Source of the DNA: Ignavibacteria bacterium
Lineage (GTDB): Bacteria > Bacteroidota > Ignavibacteria > Ignavibacteriales > Melioribacteraceae
Length of the DNA stretch: 64,000 nt
Assembly: GCA_009773205.1 (NCBI GenBank)
Contig: WPAE01000006.1
Span: forward strand, 124,001-188,000
Direction of reading: 5' to 3'
The notes under the pieces were generated by a model. That model was not told where the DNA came from. It was given only the letters and a program-made list of their open reading frames with translations, and searched no databases. Shown piece by piece: positions 49,568 to 57,845 of this stretch. Positions within the stretch are counted from its first letter, which is position 1. The number at the start of each line of letters is the position of its first letter. Both the position numbers and the translations under genes were made by a program.

Positions 49568-50781
49568 ATGAAGAATTTCTTTATTGAGTTTGGGGAAGTT
49601 TTGGCAATAGCTCTTAGAGCAATTAGAGCCAATAAACTTAGATCGATTCTTACTACACTCGGAATTATTATCGGCATCGTTGCAGTTACTACAATGTCCA
49701 CTGCTATTGTTGGTTTGCGGGAAGCTTTTCTTTCCTCTATTTCTTCTTTAGGCAGCGATGTTCTTTACGTTAGTAAAACTCCATGGGCTACAATTGGTGA
49801 TTGGAGCCGCTACAGAAACCGCAAAGATATTACTCTTGATCATTACGAAAAGCTAAAATCTATAATTAAGAATTATGAAGCCATTGCGCCAACAATTTCT
49901 ACATTTGGAATGAAAGTTAAGCGCGGCTCTAAATCGCTTACTTCTACTGTCGTTTATGGTTCTACAGAAAACTTCCAGCGCACTTCACAAATAGAACTTG
50001 AGAACGGTAGATTTATGAACGAAATGGAAGTTGATGCCGGAAGAAAAGTTTGTATGATTGGGCAGGATATTGTAAACGAACTTTTCCCGTTTGAAAATCC
50101 GGTTAATCAAGATATTAGAATTAATAATGTGCCTTTTAACAAGGGAGTGGATTTTTAGGCTCGTTCAGTATGGATGGAATGATAATAATGCCGCTAAAAA
50201 CTTTTGAAACTGTTGCCGGAGAAGCAAGAGCAAGATTACGTATTGATATTAAAGTTGGCGATGTAGATAAACTTGAAGATGCAAAAGAAGAAGTAATTTC
50301 AGCAATGCGCGTTGTTCGCAAAGTTCCACCCGGCAAAGAAGATGATTTTGCCGTTAACCAGCAAGAAGCTTTCAAACAGATGTATGATCAAACTGTTGGC
50401 GTTATTGCTTATGCTGGTATTGTAATTACGGCGCTTTCTCTTTTTGTAGGCGCTATAGGTATTATGAACATCATGTTTGTTTCTGTAACCGAACGCACTA
50501 AAGAAATTGGAATACGCAAAGCTATTGGCGCTAAAACTTGGTCTATTCTATTACAGTTTTTAGTGGAAGCTGCTTTACTCTGCCTGCTTGGCGGGCTTAT
50601 CGGGCTTGTGGTTTCTTTCCCTATAAGTTTGATTGTAAATCAATTCTTGCCTACTTCATTACCTTGGACAGTGGCTGCAATGGCGCTTATCATCTCGGCA
50701 ATAGTTGGTGTTATATCTGGATTTTTACCTGCCTGGAAAGCTTCAAGATTAGACCCAGTAGATGCACTGAGGTACGAATAA
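49568..50781 (+). pseudogene. FtsX/MacB-type ABC permease 3, frameshifted
   Basis: Two halves of one permease. 49568-50158 ends NNVPFNKGVDF at a TAG; the family then continues in another frame, visible from QGSGFLGSFSMDGMIIMPL and on to the ALRYE terminus at 50781. Compared with permeases 1 and 2 (FKVVGVLEEQGS, LKVIGILESQGD), about seven codons are missing at the junction near 50139, best explained by a deletion of about 22 bp that shifts the frame. The rest of the protein (IMNIMFVSVTERTKEIGIRK) is well preserved, so the loss is recent or an assembly error. Confidence 0.85.
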
Positions 50782-50954
50782 TGCAAATTCTCGAAATCCT
50801 ACTTCATACTGCCTCAAATGGGCCCGCACGATAGAAACAAACGCAACAGAAAAAACTAACGCTTAAAGAATGTGAGAAGTTAATAGAAATTACTTCGCTG
50901 CCAAGCGTAATTGGAATTTCAGTTGGCAGAGAAGAAGGGCAAAAAGTTGCTTAA
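50781..50954 (+). pseudogene. Possible small gene with an in-frame stop
   Basis: An ATG overlapping the permease 3 stop (TAATG) opens a 58-codon frame interrupted by one TAG after 17 codons; after it the frame reads KQTQQKKLTLKECEKLIEIT and ends GREEGQKVA. The protein-like second half and the overlap suggest a former operon gene. No family recognised. Confidence 0.3.
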
Positions 50955-50983
50955 CTTAATACGTGGGCAAACTCAAAGTATTC

Positions 50984-51206
50984 ATGAGCCTACTCTAAAA
51001 AGCCATGAACATTATTAAAAAATGTTGTTTTCGACTTACCCGCCCAACCCTCCAGAAAACGGCGGGCGGACAAGATGGCGGACAAGCCCGCCTGCCTCAT
51101 CAGTCTAATCTTAGCGGGCAGGAAATAGTAACCAGAAATTGTCAAGATGACCTTTCCTGCCCGCCATGTTTGGTCTAAAGAGGCAGGCGGGTTAGATTCG
51201 GCTCAT
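50984..51206. repeat. Family 2 MITE-like element, inverted and longest copy
   Basis: 223 bp, reverse orientation to 46596-46766: starts ATGAGCCTACTCTAA and ends at the complement of ATGAGCCGAATCTAA. Extra GC-rich palindromic sequence (CGCCCAACC..GGCGGGCGG) makes it longer. With the copy at 46596 it brackets the permease genes in inverted orientation. Confidence 0.75.
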
Positions 51207-51270
51207 TCATTATTAGTATGAGCCAAAATAGTTGCAAATAGTCTGCTTCAAAATTCGATAAATGAAAAGT

Positions 51271-51483
51271 GTGGAGAGCGTTAACTCGCCGAGTAAAAGG
51301 CAAGTACAAATATAACTTTTTAATGTGATTGGGGAGAAAATAGCAGATATTTTTAACGGTGAACTTGTACAGGGCGCTAACAATTTTCCTATAGTATCAA
51401 ACAAGCTGAATAGTGGTATTTATCTAGTTGCCATTAAAGCAAATAATAAAGTTAACAGAATTAAAATAGTTCTTATAAAGTGA
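51271..51483 (+). pseudogene. Remnant of a type IX secretion C-terminal sorting domain
   Basis: In one frame the sequence reads SPSKRQVQI, a TAA, then LFNVIGEKIADIFNGE, and finally KLNSGIYLVAIKANNKVNRI and KIVLIK before TGA. This matches the pattern of the type A (Por) sorting domain that ends T9SS cargo proteins. The passenger domain is gone and a stop codon interrupts the start of the domain, so this is a fragment. Most of the 50782-51588 gap is otherwise accounted for by the small decayed ORF, the family 2 element and the aspS promoter. Confidence 0.7.
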
Positions 51484-51524
51484 TCTGCATAATTATTCAT
51501 TAAAATTGTTTAAGTATTGCTAAG

Positions 51525-51556
51525 TTTGAACGACCCTTAATAAATGTTTATCTTTG
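51525..51556 (+). promoter_or_regulatory. Promoter of aspS, Bacteroidota type
   Basis: TTTG (51525-51528), a 20-nt spacer, then TATCTTTG (51549-51556), an exact match to TTTG-N19/21-TAnnTTTG. It lies 32 bp upstream of the aspS ATG, leaving room for the AAGGAG ribosome site. Confidence 0.65.
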
Positions 51557-51588
51557 CGCCAAAATTCAAATGAAGGAGTATTTTTTTA

Positions 51589-53370
51589 ATGAAGTTTATG
51601 AAAAGAACGCATACTTGCGGAGAACTTAGAGAATCTAACATTGGCGAAAGTGTTGTACTTAACGGATGGGCCGCAATTCGGCGAGATTTAGGCGGCGTGA
51701 TCTTTATTGAATTGAGAGATAGATTCGGTTTAACGCAAGTTGTATTTGAACCATCATATAACTCCGAAACACACGAACTTGGCAAAAAACTGAGAAGCGA
51801 ATTTGTTATTTCTGTTGAAGGAAAAGTTAGGAAGCGCCCGGAAGGCACTGAAAATTTCGCATTGCCTACCGGCAGTATTGATGTTATGGTTGATCATCTC
51901 GTAATATTAAATTATGCTGAAACACCGCCTTTCCCTATTGAAGATAATATAGATGTGCATGAAGATTTGAGACTAAAGTATAGATATCTTGATTTACGCA
52001 GACCCGAAATGCAAAAAAACCTTTTGCTTAGGCACAAAATGTATCTGCTAACAAGACAGTATTTTGATCAAAATGGATTTGTTGAAGTTGAAACTCCTAT
52101 CTTGATGAAAAGCACTCCTGAAGGTGCAAGAGATTTTTTAGTCCCAAGCAGATTGCACAAAGGAAAGTTTTATGCTTTGCCACAATCTCCGCAAACTTAT
52201 AAACAGATTTTAATGGTTTCGGGGTTAGACCGTTATTTTCAAATAGTAAAATGCTTCCGTGATGAAGATCTGCGTGCTGACCGCCAGTATGAATTTACGC
52301 AGATTGATGTTGAAATGTCTTTTGTTGATGTAGAAGATATTTTTGAAATGGTTGAAGGTTTAATGAAGGTGTTTTATAAAGAAGTTTTATCTATAGAATT
52401 AGAAACACCAATTAAGAGATTAACTTTTGATGAAGCAATGGAAAAGTATGGAAGTGATAAACCTGATCTTCGCTTCGATTTGGAAATGGTTACACTTAAT
52501 AAAGTTTTTGAGAAATCTGATTTCCGTGTGTTTAGAGAAGCCTTAGATGGGAATGGAATTGTAACCGGCATAGTTGCAAAGGGCTGCGGCGATTATACAC
52601 GCAATCAACTAGATGTTATAACCGATTATGTTAAAAAGCTTGGTGCAGGAGGTTTAATTTGGATGCGCGTTAAAGAATCATCCTCAGGCAGAGATCTCGA
52701 AGCGCCTATAGCAAAATTCTTAACAGATGATGAAAAGAAAGATTTAATTAGTGCATTTAATGCCGTCCCAGGCGATTTATTGTTATTGCTAAGCGGAAAT
52801 AAATTAAAGACACTTAACATAATGGGGCACTTACGCTTAGAAATGGCTAAGCGTATGAATCTAATTAAGCCAGACTCTAAACCTGCGCTGCTGTGGGTTA
52901 CAGACTTTCCACTTTTTGAATGGGACGATGAAAGTAAACGCTTTTATGCAATGCATCATCCGTTTACATCTCCAAAAGTTGCAGATATTCCTTTGATGGA
53001 TACCGAGCCTGCTCAAGTTAAAGCGCGAGCTTACGATTTAGTACTTAATGGTAACGAGATTGCTGGTGGAAGTATCAGAATTCACGAGTCTAACCTGCAA
53101 GCAAAAATGTTCAAGACTTTGGGTATTACCGAAGAAGAAGCTCAAGAAAAATTCGGTTTTCTAATGGGTGCTTTTAAGTATGGCGCTCCGCCGCACGGAG
53201 GAATTGCCTTCGGTTTTGATAGACTCGCTATGCTCTTTGCAGGCAAACATTCAATTCGCGATGTAATTGCTTTCCCTAAAACTTCCAGCGGTTTTTCTCT
53301 TATGGATGAATCGCCTTCCTTAGTCGATGAAACCCAACTTAAAGAACTTCACATTAAAATTAAACAATAG
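51589..53370 (+). CDS. aspS: Aspartyl-tRNA synthetase, bacterial type
   Basis: 593 aa class II synthetase. N-terminal OB-fold anticodon domain (about 1-110), class II motif 2 FRDEDLRADRQYEFTQID, the bacterial-specific GAD insertion (about 290-420), and motif 3 GIAFGFDRLAM. Start ATG 51589 follows AAGGAG. Discriminating versus non-discriminating AspRS cannot be settled by eye. Confidence 0.97.
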   Translation: MKFMKRTHTCGELRESNIGESVVLNGWAAIRRDLGGVIFIELRDRFGLTQVVFEPSYNSETHELGKKLRSEFVISVEGKVRKRPEGTENFALPTGSIDVMVDHLVILNYAETPPFPIEDNIDVHEDLRLKYRYLDLRRPEMQKNLLLRHKMYLLTRQYFDQNGFVEVETPILMKSTPEGARDFLVPSRLHKGKFYALPQSPQTYKQILMVSGLDRYFQIVKCFRDEDLRADRQYEFTQIDVEMSFVDVEDIFEMVEGLMKVFYKEVLSIELETPIKRLTFDEAMEKYGSDKPDLRFDLEMVTLNKVFEKSDFRVFREALDGNGIVTGIVAKGCGDYTRNQLDVITDYVKKLGAGGLIWMRVKESSSGRDLEAPIAKFLTDDEKKDLISAFNAVPGDLLLLLSGNKLKTLNIMGHLRLEMAKRMNLIKPDSKPALLWVTDFPLFEWDDESKRFYAMHHPFTSPKVADIPLMDTEPAQVKARAYDLVLNGNEIAGGSIRIHESNLQAKMFKTLGITEEEAQEKFGFLMGAFKYGAPPHGGIAFGFDRLAMLFAGKHSIRDVIAFPKTSSGFSLMDESPSLVDETQLKELHIKIKQ

Positions 53371-53400
53371 CGCTCCGCAAATTCTACTTGTAAAAATTTC

Positions 53401-53434
53401 AAAGTGAGTTAAACTTACATTTAACTCACTTTTC
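53401..53434 (+). terminator. Intrinsic terminator of aspS
   Basis: Perfect 13-bp stem AAAGTGAGTTAAA / TTTAACTCACTTT with a 6-nt loop, ending in a short T run; 30 bp after the stop. Confidence 0.75.
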
Positions 53435-53594
53435 TATTTGCTTTAGGTAAATCCTTTAGTATATTGTTTCATAAATAGTTAGAAATTTTTATGCTTTTTT
53501 TTCTAGTTTGGTTCGATAGTTGTCAATTATCACTAAGTCCTTTATTGGCAATTAAATTGTGGAAATAATTACTGAAATCTGGTTTGGAGCTAAC

Positions 53595-53975
53595 TTGGGA
53601 CAGCAACAACTTCTTCTTATAGTTTTAGGAATTTTAGTGGTTGGTATGGCTGTATTTGTTGGTATTTCACTTTTTAGAGCAAGTGCAATAGAAAGTAAGA
53701 GAGCAATAATAACTAATGAACTGGTCAACTTGGCGGCAATGGCACAGCAATATTATTTAAAACCAAGTTCTCTTGGCGGCGGAAATAGAAAATTTACTGG
53801 CTGGGTTATACCACCAGAATTACTTAATACAGCAGCTGGGCATTACACGGTTAACATCTTTCAAGATAGTGCAATAATTTCTGGAATTGGGAACGAAGTA
53901 GTAACAAACAATGATTCTTTGAAAATGCAGATTAATGTAAGACATGGTTCATATAAAACAATAATCATCAATTAA
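53595..53975 (+). CDS. Type IV pilin-like protein 1, non-canonical N-terminus
   Basis: 126 aa. Starts (M/L)GQQQLLLIVLGILVVGM: a leader of at most two residues followed at once by a hydrophobic helix (about 6-27), then a polar alpha stretch (SKRAIITNELVNLAAMAQQYY) and a small beta-rich head containing GGGNRKFTGW and SGIGNEV. The pilin layout is clear, but the GFTLIE signature and the Glu at mature position 5 are absent. TTG 53595 is chosen because it aligns with the ATG of the paralogue at 53991 and has GGAG five bases upstream; GTG 53559 is the longer alternative. Next gene is 15 bp on. Confidence 0.7.
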   Translation: MGQQQLLLIVLGILVVGMAVFVGISLFRASAIESKRAIITNELVNLAAMAQQYYLKPSSLGGGNRKFTGWVIPPELLNTAAGHYTVNIFQDSAIISGIGNEVVTNNDSLKMQINVRHGSYKTIIIN

Positions 53976-53990
53976 CAAAAGGAGAAACAA

Positions 53991-54377
53991 ATGGGTCAGC
54001 AGCAATTATTACTTATCGTATTAGGCGTTATCATTGTTGGTATAGCCGTAGTAGTTGGTATTAATGTATTTACAGCAAGCAGTTCACAAGCCAACAGAGA
54101 TGCAGTAACAGCAGATTTAACAAACTTAGCAAGCTTAGCTCACACTTATTACAGAAAACCAACTGCGTTAGCTGGCGGTGGAAATACATTTACTGGCTGG
54201 ACGGTACCTGCTCCTATTGATACAACAGGTAATGGAAGATATACTGCAACAGTCGGAGCTCAATCTGTAACTATAGTTGGTATTGGAAATGAAACCGGAA
54301 ATGATGGTACTGGAAAGGTCCAAGTTACAATGATTGTTGGACCAGATAAAATTACATCAACTACTGTAAATAATTAG
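53991..54377 (+). CDS. Type IV pilin-like protein 2, non-canonical N-terminus
   Basis: 128 aa paralogue of the preceding gene: MGQQQLLLIVLGVIIVGIAV, then ASLAHTYYRKP, the shared GGGNTFTGW and VGIGNET motifs, and a Thr-rich tail. Strong ribosome site (AAAGGAGAAAC before ATG). An intrinsic terminator follows, so the two pilin genes can be transcribed apart from the machinery. This copy is the better candidate for a major subunit, because of its strong translation signal. Flp-type pilin or an unrelated small membrane protein are alternatives; the pil genes downstream favour a pilin. Confidence 0.72.
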   Translation: MGQQQLLLIVLGVIIVGIAVVVGINVFTASSSQANRDAVTADLTNLASLAHTYYRKPTALAGGGNTFTGWTVPAPIDTTGNGRYTATVGAQSVTIVGIGNETGNDGTGKVQVTMIVGPDKITSTTVNN

Positions 54378-54402
54378 TTTTTAGTGTAATTTTTCTTAAT
54401 TT

Positions 54403-54435
54403 AAAGCCGATAGAAATACTTATCGGCTTTTTTTA
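54403..54435 (+). terminator. Intrinsic terminator after the pilin pair
   Basis: Perfect 10-bp stem AAAGCCGATA / TATCGGCTTT, 8-nt loop, then TTTTT. It lies 26 bp after the second pilin and 18 bp before pilC, so read-through would set the level of the machinery genes. Confidence 0.85.
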
Positions 54436-54452
54436 TAAACAGTTGGCACTAA

Positions 54453-55796
54453 ATGGTTGAAGTAAGATTTACAGCTATCAAAAATAATGGACAGATAATT
54501 AGCGGAACGCTGACCGAGCCCTCTTTTTCTCTAGCAAAAAAGAAAGTACGCAAACTTGTTGAGAAAAATCAACTTAAAATTCAAAGTATTGAAAAAAAAG
54601 TTACTTATCTATATAAAATCAAAAAAGGAAAAGAAAAGCCAATAGCTGGCGAGCAGAGAGCATTTAACAAAGAAGAAGTTGCCAGCGCTCTTAGAAAATT
54701 GGGCTACGAAGTTGTTTCCATTAACAGAAAACTTTTTGAACTTGCTTCGAAACCACCACAGCAAGAAATAGTTTCTTTTGTAAAGATTAGCGCTGAACTG
54801 CTCGAACAGAAACTTCCTTATTCAGAAATATTAACATTGCTTATCAGCGATATTCAGAATAAAACACTTAAAGAAACATTGAAGCAGATAAACAACGAGT
54901 TAAAAAGAGGTGCAGACAGCGAAGCTGTATTTTTACGTTATCAATCGATCTTTGGAAAGTTTACTGCATATATGCTTGGGTTAGCATCTAAGAGCGGTAA
55001 TATGACGGAAATTTATAAAGCAACAGCAAAGTTCTTAGAGCGGCAGCAAGAATTTAAGAAGAATATGAAGAGCGCTTTAATATCTCCTATGGTTACAATT
55101 TTTATTTTAATGTTAGCAGTACTTTTTTATGTCGGCTATATTTTTCCAGAAACAGCTAAACTCTTTGTAAAATTCAAAATTGAATTACCGCCTATGACGG
55201 CATTTACTCTTGCTCTGAGTGATTTTCTTACTAACAATCTTGTTTCGGTTTTACTGTTTATGATTATTCCACCAATTATTCTTATTAGGTTAGCCAAAAC
55301 TAAAAAGGGCAAGTTGTTGGTGGATAAGTACATTATGAAAATACCTATTATGGGTCCACTAATTCATAAGACCAACATAGAAGTTTTTTGTAGAGTATTT
55401 TATACTTTATACAGCGGCTCGGCAGAAAGTATAGAGCCAATTAGAATAGCGGCCGAGGCAACCGATAACGATTACTTTGAGCAAAGAATTAAAAATGTTG
55501 CAATACCTATGATGATTAAACGCGGTATTGGTATTACAGAAGCGTTTGAAGCAAGTGGTGTTTTTACCGAAACTGCTATTTCAAGATTTCACTCCGGCGA
55601 AGAAACCGGAACAATAAAAAATACTGCTTTACAGTTAGCAAATTATTATGAAAGCGAAACTGTATATCGCTTGAAAAATATTATAGAAATGATTCAAGTT
55701 TTTATTGCTATGATAATTATGATTGTAATGATTGGATTAACTTTGGTTTCAGCAGAAACAGCTACAATAAGCCCTAAACCACCTGTAATGAATTAA
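54453..55796 (+). CDS. pilC: Type IV pilus inner-membrane platform protein PilC/GspF-like
   Basis: 447 aa. The N-terminal 110 residues are a divergent charged region; then two T2SSF repeats (about 110-235 and 300-425), each with the helical bundle preceding a membrane segment. Three membrane helices are seen (SPMVTIFILMLAVLFYVGYI, LVSVLLFMIIPPIILIRL, VFIAMIIMIVMIGLTLV). The platform anchors the assembly and retraction ATPases that follow. Start ATG 54453 lies just after the terminator. Symbol given by role; GspF is equally valid by sequence. Confidence 0.88.
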   Translation: MVEVRFTAIKNNGQIISGTLTEPSFSLAKKKVRKLVEKNQLKIQSIEKKVTYLYKIKKGKEKPIAGEQRAFNKEEVASALRKLGYEVVSINRKLFELASKPPQQEIVSFVKISAELLEQKLPYSEILTLLISDIQNKTLKETLKQINNELKRGADSEAVFLRYQSIFGKFTAYMLGLASKSGNMTEIYKATAKFLERQQEFKKNMKSALISPMVTIFILMLAVLFYVGYIFPETAKLFVKFKIELPPMTAFTLALSDFLTNNLVSVLLFMIIPPIILIRLAKTKKGKLLVDKYIMKIPIMGPLIHKTNIEVFCRVFYTLYSGSAESIEPIRIAAEATDNDYFEQRIKNVAIPMMIKRGIGITEAFEASGVFTETAISRFHSGEETGTIKNTALQLANYYESETVYRLKNIIEMIQVFIAMIIMIVMIGLTLVSAETATISPKPPVMN

Positions 55797-55806
55797 GGAA
55801 AGTTAG

Positions 55807-57594
55807 ATGTTAGAAGCTCAACTTGAAATGACAGATAAGATTGGTTACTTACTTCTTAAGAAAGGAATAATTGATCTTAAGATTTTGGAACAAGCTCTAA
55901 AAATAAAAGATTCAGATCAAGCAAAGCTGAAAAGAAACTTAGCTCAAATATTGGTTGATGAGTTTGAGTTTGATCACGATATAATTTTTAGGGAAGTTGC
56001 AGTTTTATATGCTTTCAAAGAATTAAACTTTCCTATAGAAGAACTTCCAGAAGAAAGAATAGCTGAAATGAAAAATATGATGACTAAGCAGGGTGAAGAA
56101 ATCAAAAAGCTCCTGCTGGAACATCGTGTTATTCCATTCAAGTTTGATGATAAAATTCGTGATAAATTAATTCTTGCAGCAGTTGACCCTACAGATAGAG
56201 CTTTAGCAAAAATTGCTTACGCACTTAACATAAAAAAATTTGAAATAAACTATTTGCGTAAGAAAGATTATGAAAAGTTAATAGGTCTATTGATTTCTAC
56301 CGAAAACGAATTTCTAAAAATGATGCAGGAAAGCCACGAAGAAATTCATGTTGCCGAAGATGAGTCTTCGGTTAACGAAGAAGAGTTAGATGCAGAAATA
56401 AACAAGAGTGCTTTAATCAATTTGATTGAAGCTGCTTTAATTGAAGGTACACGCAGAGGCGTTAGCGATATTCACTTAATACCAAAATCCGGCAATAAAA
56501 CAGAAATACATTTTAGGTTGGATGGCAAACTTGCGCTCTGGCATACTCAAGAAAATACACTCCCCGAAGCTGTAATGGCTGTTGTTAAAGACCGTTCTAA
56601 AGGGATGGATAGATTTGAAAGAGAAAGAGCTCAGGATGGTTTTATTCAAAGAGAAATTGATGGACATATTATTCGCTTTCGTGTTTCTGTTCTTCCAACA
56701 GTTGGCACTGAACTAAAAAATAAATTTGAAAGCATTGTAATTAGAATTCTCGATGATAGAAAAGTTATAAAAGATTTAAGCAAACTTGGTTTAGTCGGCT
56801 ATTCTCAACAAGCATTTGTTAAAGCAATCTCTGCACCGCAAGGAATGATTATTCTAACCGGACCAACAGGCAGCGGTAAATCAACTACGCTAATTGCAGC
56901 TTTGTATCAAGTTATCAATCCAACTAAAAATGTTTTAACGGTAGAAGACCCAGTTGAGTACGTTATTGAAGGTGCGCGCCAGCTGAAGATTGGCTATAAA
57001 ATGAATTTTGAGCAGGCTATTAGATCAATTTTGCGCCACGACCCAGATATTGTTCTTGTTGGTGAAATGCGCGATAAAGAAACCGCCGAAACAGCTATTA
57101 AACTTGCTAACACAGGGCACTTAACTTTTTCTACACTTCATACAAACGATGCTCCAAGTGCAGTTGCACGATTGTACAAAATGGGTGTTGAACCTTTCTT
57201 GATTGCATACGCAATCAACATTATTGTAGCTCAGCGCCTTATCAGAAAATTGTGCGAGGTTTGCAAGAAAATAGTAATTAACATCGAAGAACATGTTTCA
57301 TTATCTGGCTTAGATCCAAAAGAATGGATTGGCAGCGAAATATTTGAGCACGTTGGCTGCGATAAATGCAATCAGACAGGTTACAAAGGCAGAATGGCTA
57401 TACACGAAGCACTTTACTTTACTAAGGAAGTTAGAAAGTTAATTGTGCACTCCGGCGAAGAAGTTGATGAAGAAGCTATTAGAGAGCAAGCAAGAAAAGA
57501 TGGAACTTTAAGTTTGCGAGATGCAGGCTTTCAAAAAGCAAAAATGGGCCTTACTTCTATTCATGAGGTAATTGGCGCAACTATGGAAGATTAA
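55807..57594 (+). CDS. pilB: Type IV pilus/type II secretion assembly ATPase PilB/GspE-like
   Basis: 595 aa. N-terminal MshEN-type domain (about 1-150), then the secretion ATPase core: Walker A GPTGSGKS (352-359), Asp box TVEDPVEYVIEGARQL, Walker B ILRHDPDIVLVGEMRD, His box STLHTNDAPSAVARL. A four-cysteine zinc module (CEVCKK and CDKCNQTGYKGR) typical of PilB/GspE follows. All catalytic motifs are present, so it should drive fibre extension. 11 bp after pilC. Confidence 0.95.
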   Translation: MLEAQLEMTDKIGYLLLKKGIIDLKILEQALKIKDSDQAKLKRNLAQILVDEFEFDHDIIFREVAVLYAFKELNFPIEELPEERIAEMKNMMTKQGEEIKKLLLEHRVIPFKFDDKIRDKLILAAVDPTDRALAKIAYALNIKKFEINYLRKKDYEKLIGLLISTENEFLKMMQESHEEIHVAEDESSVNEEELDAEINKSALINLIEAALIEGTRRGVSDIHLIPKSGNKTEIHFRLDGKLALWHTQENTLPEAVMAVVKDRSKGMDRFERERAQDGFIQREIDGHIIRFRVSVLPTVGTELKNKFESIVIRILDDRKVIKDLSKLGLVGYSQQAFVKAISAPQGMIILTGPTGSGKSTTLIAALYQVINPTKNVLTVEDPVEYVIEGARQLKIGYKMNFEQAIRSILRHDPDIVLVGEMRDKETAETAIKLANTGHLTFSTLHTNDAPSAVARLYKMGVEPFLIAYAINIIVAQRLIRKLCEVCKKIVINIEEHVSLSGLDPKEWIGSEIFEHVGCDKCNQTGYKGRMAIHEALYFTKEVRKLIVHSGEEVDEEAIREQARKDGTLSLRDAGFQKAKMGLTSIHEVIGATMED

Positions 57595-57599
57595 GTATA

Positions 57600-57802
57600 A
57601 GAAACATCTGAAATATTTACTCTAAGTCATGGTGATCATTCGGCAAGCTCATGACAGGGTTTGTCGAACCATGACACTACAAACGAAATTGCCACACTTC
57701 CTGCCTCCCGTCTCGCCTACGGCTAGCCGAGGCGGACGCCGTCGGCTCATCAGGCGGGCGACAGGCTCAGTGTGACAATAGATTAATTATTCAGATGTTT
57801 CT
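57600..57802. repeat. MITE-like element, family 3, between pilB and pilT
   Basis: 203 bp with perfect 13-bp terminal inverted repeats AGAAACATCTGAA / TTCAGATGTTTCT and a 3-bp direct repeat ATA on both sides (57597-57599, 57803-57805). Inside: a TCATGGT..ACCATGA palindrome and GC-rich arms, against the AT-rich background. No coding capacity. It starts 5 bp after the pilB stop. Confidence 0.75.
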
Positions 57803-57845
57803 ATAAATAACACAATTGTTAATTTAATTTTATCAAGATTACATT

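Noticed and set aside
49568-50781. Programmed frameshift in permease 3
   Set aside because: Several codons are missing at the junction and no slippery heptamer is seen, so a deletion explains it better.
53559-53594. Leader peptide on pilin 1 starting at GTG 53559
   Set aside because: The 12 extra residues (MEIITEIWFGAN) are not basic, are absent from the paralogue, and GGAG is placed for the TTG at 53595; kept only as an alternative.
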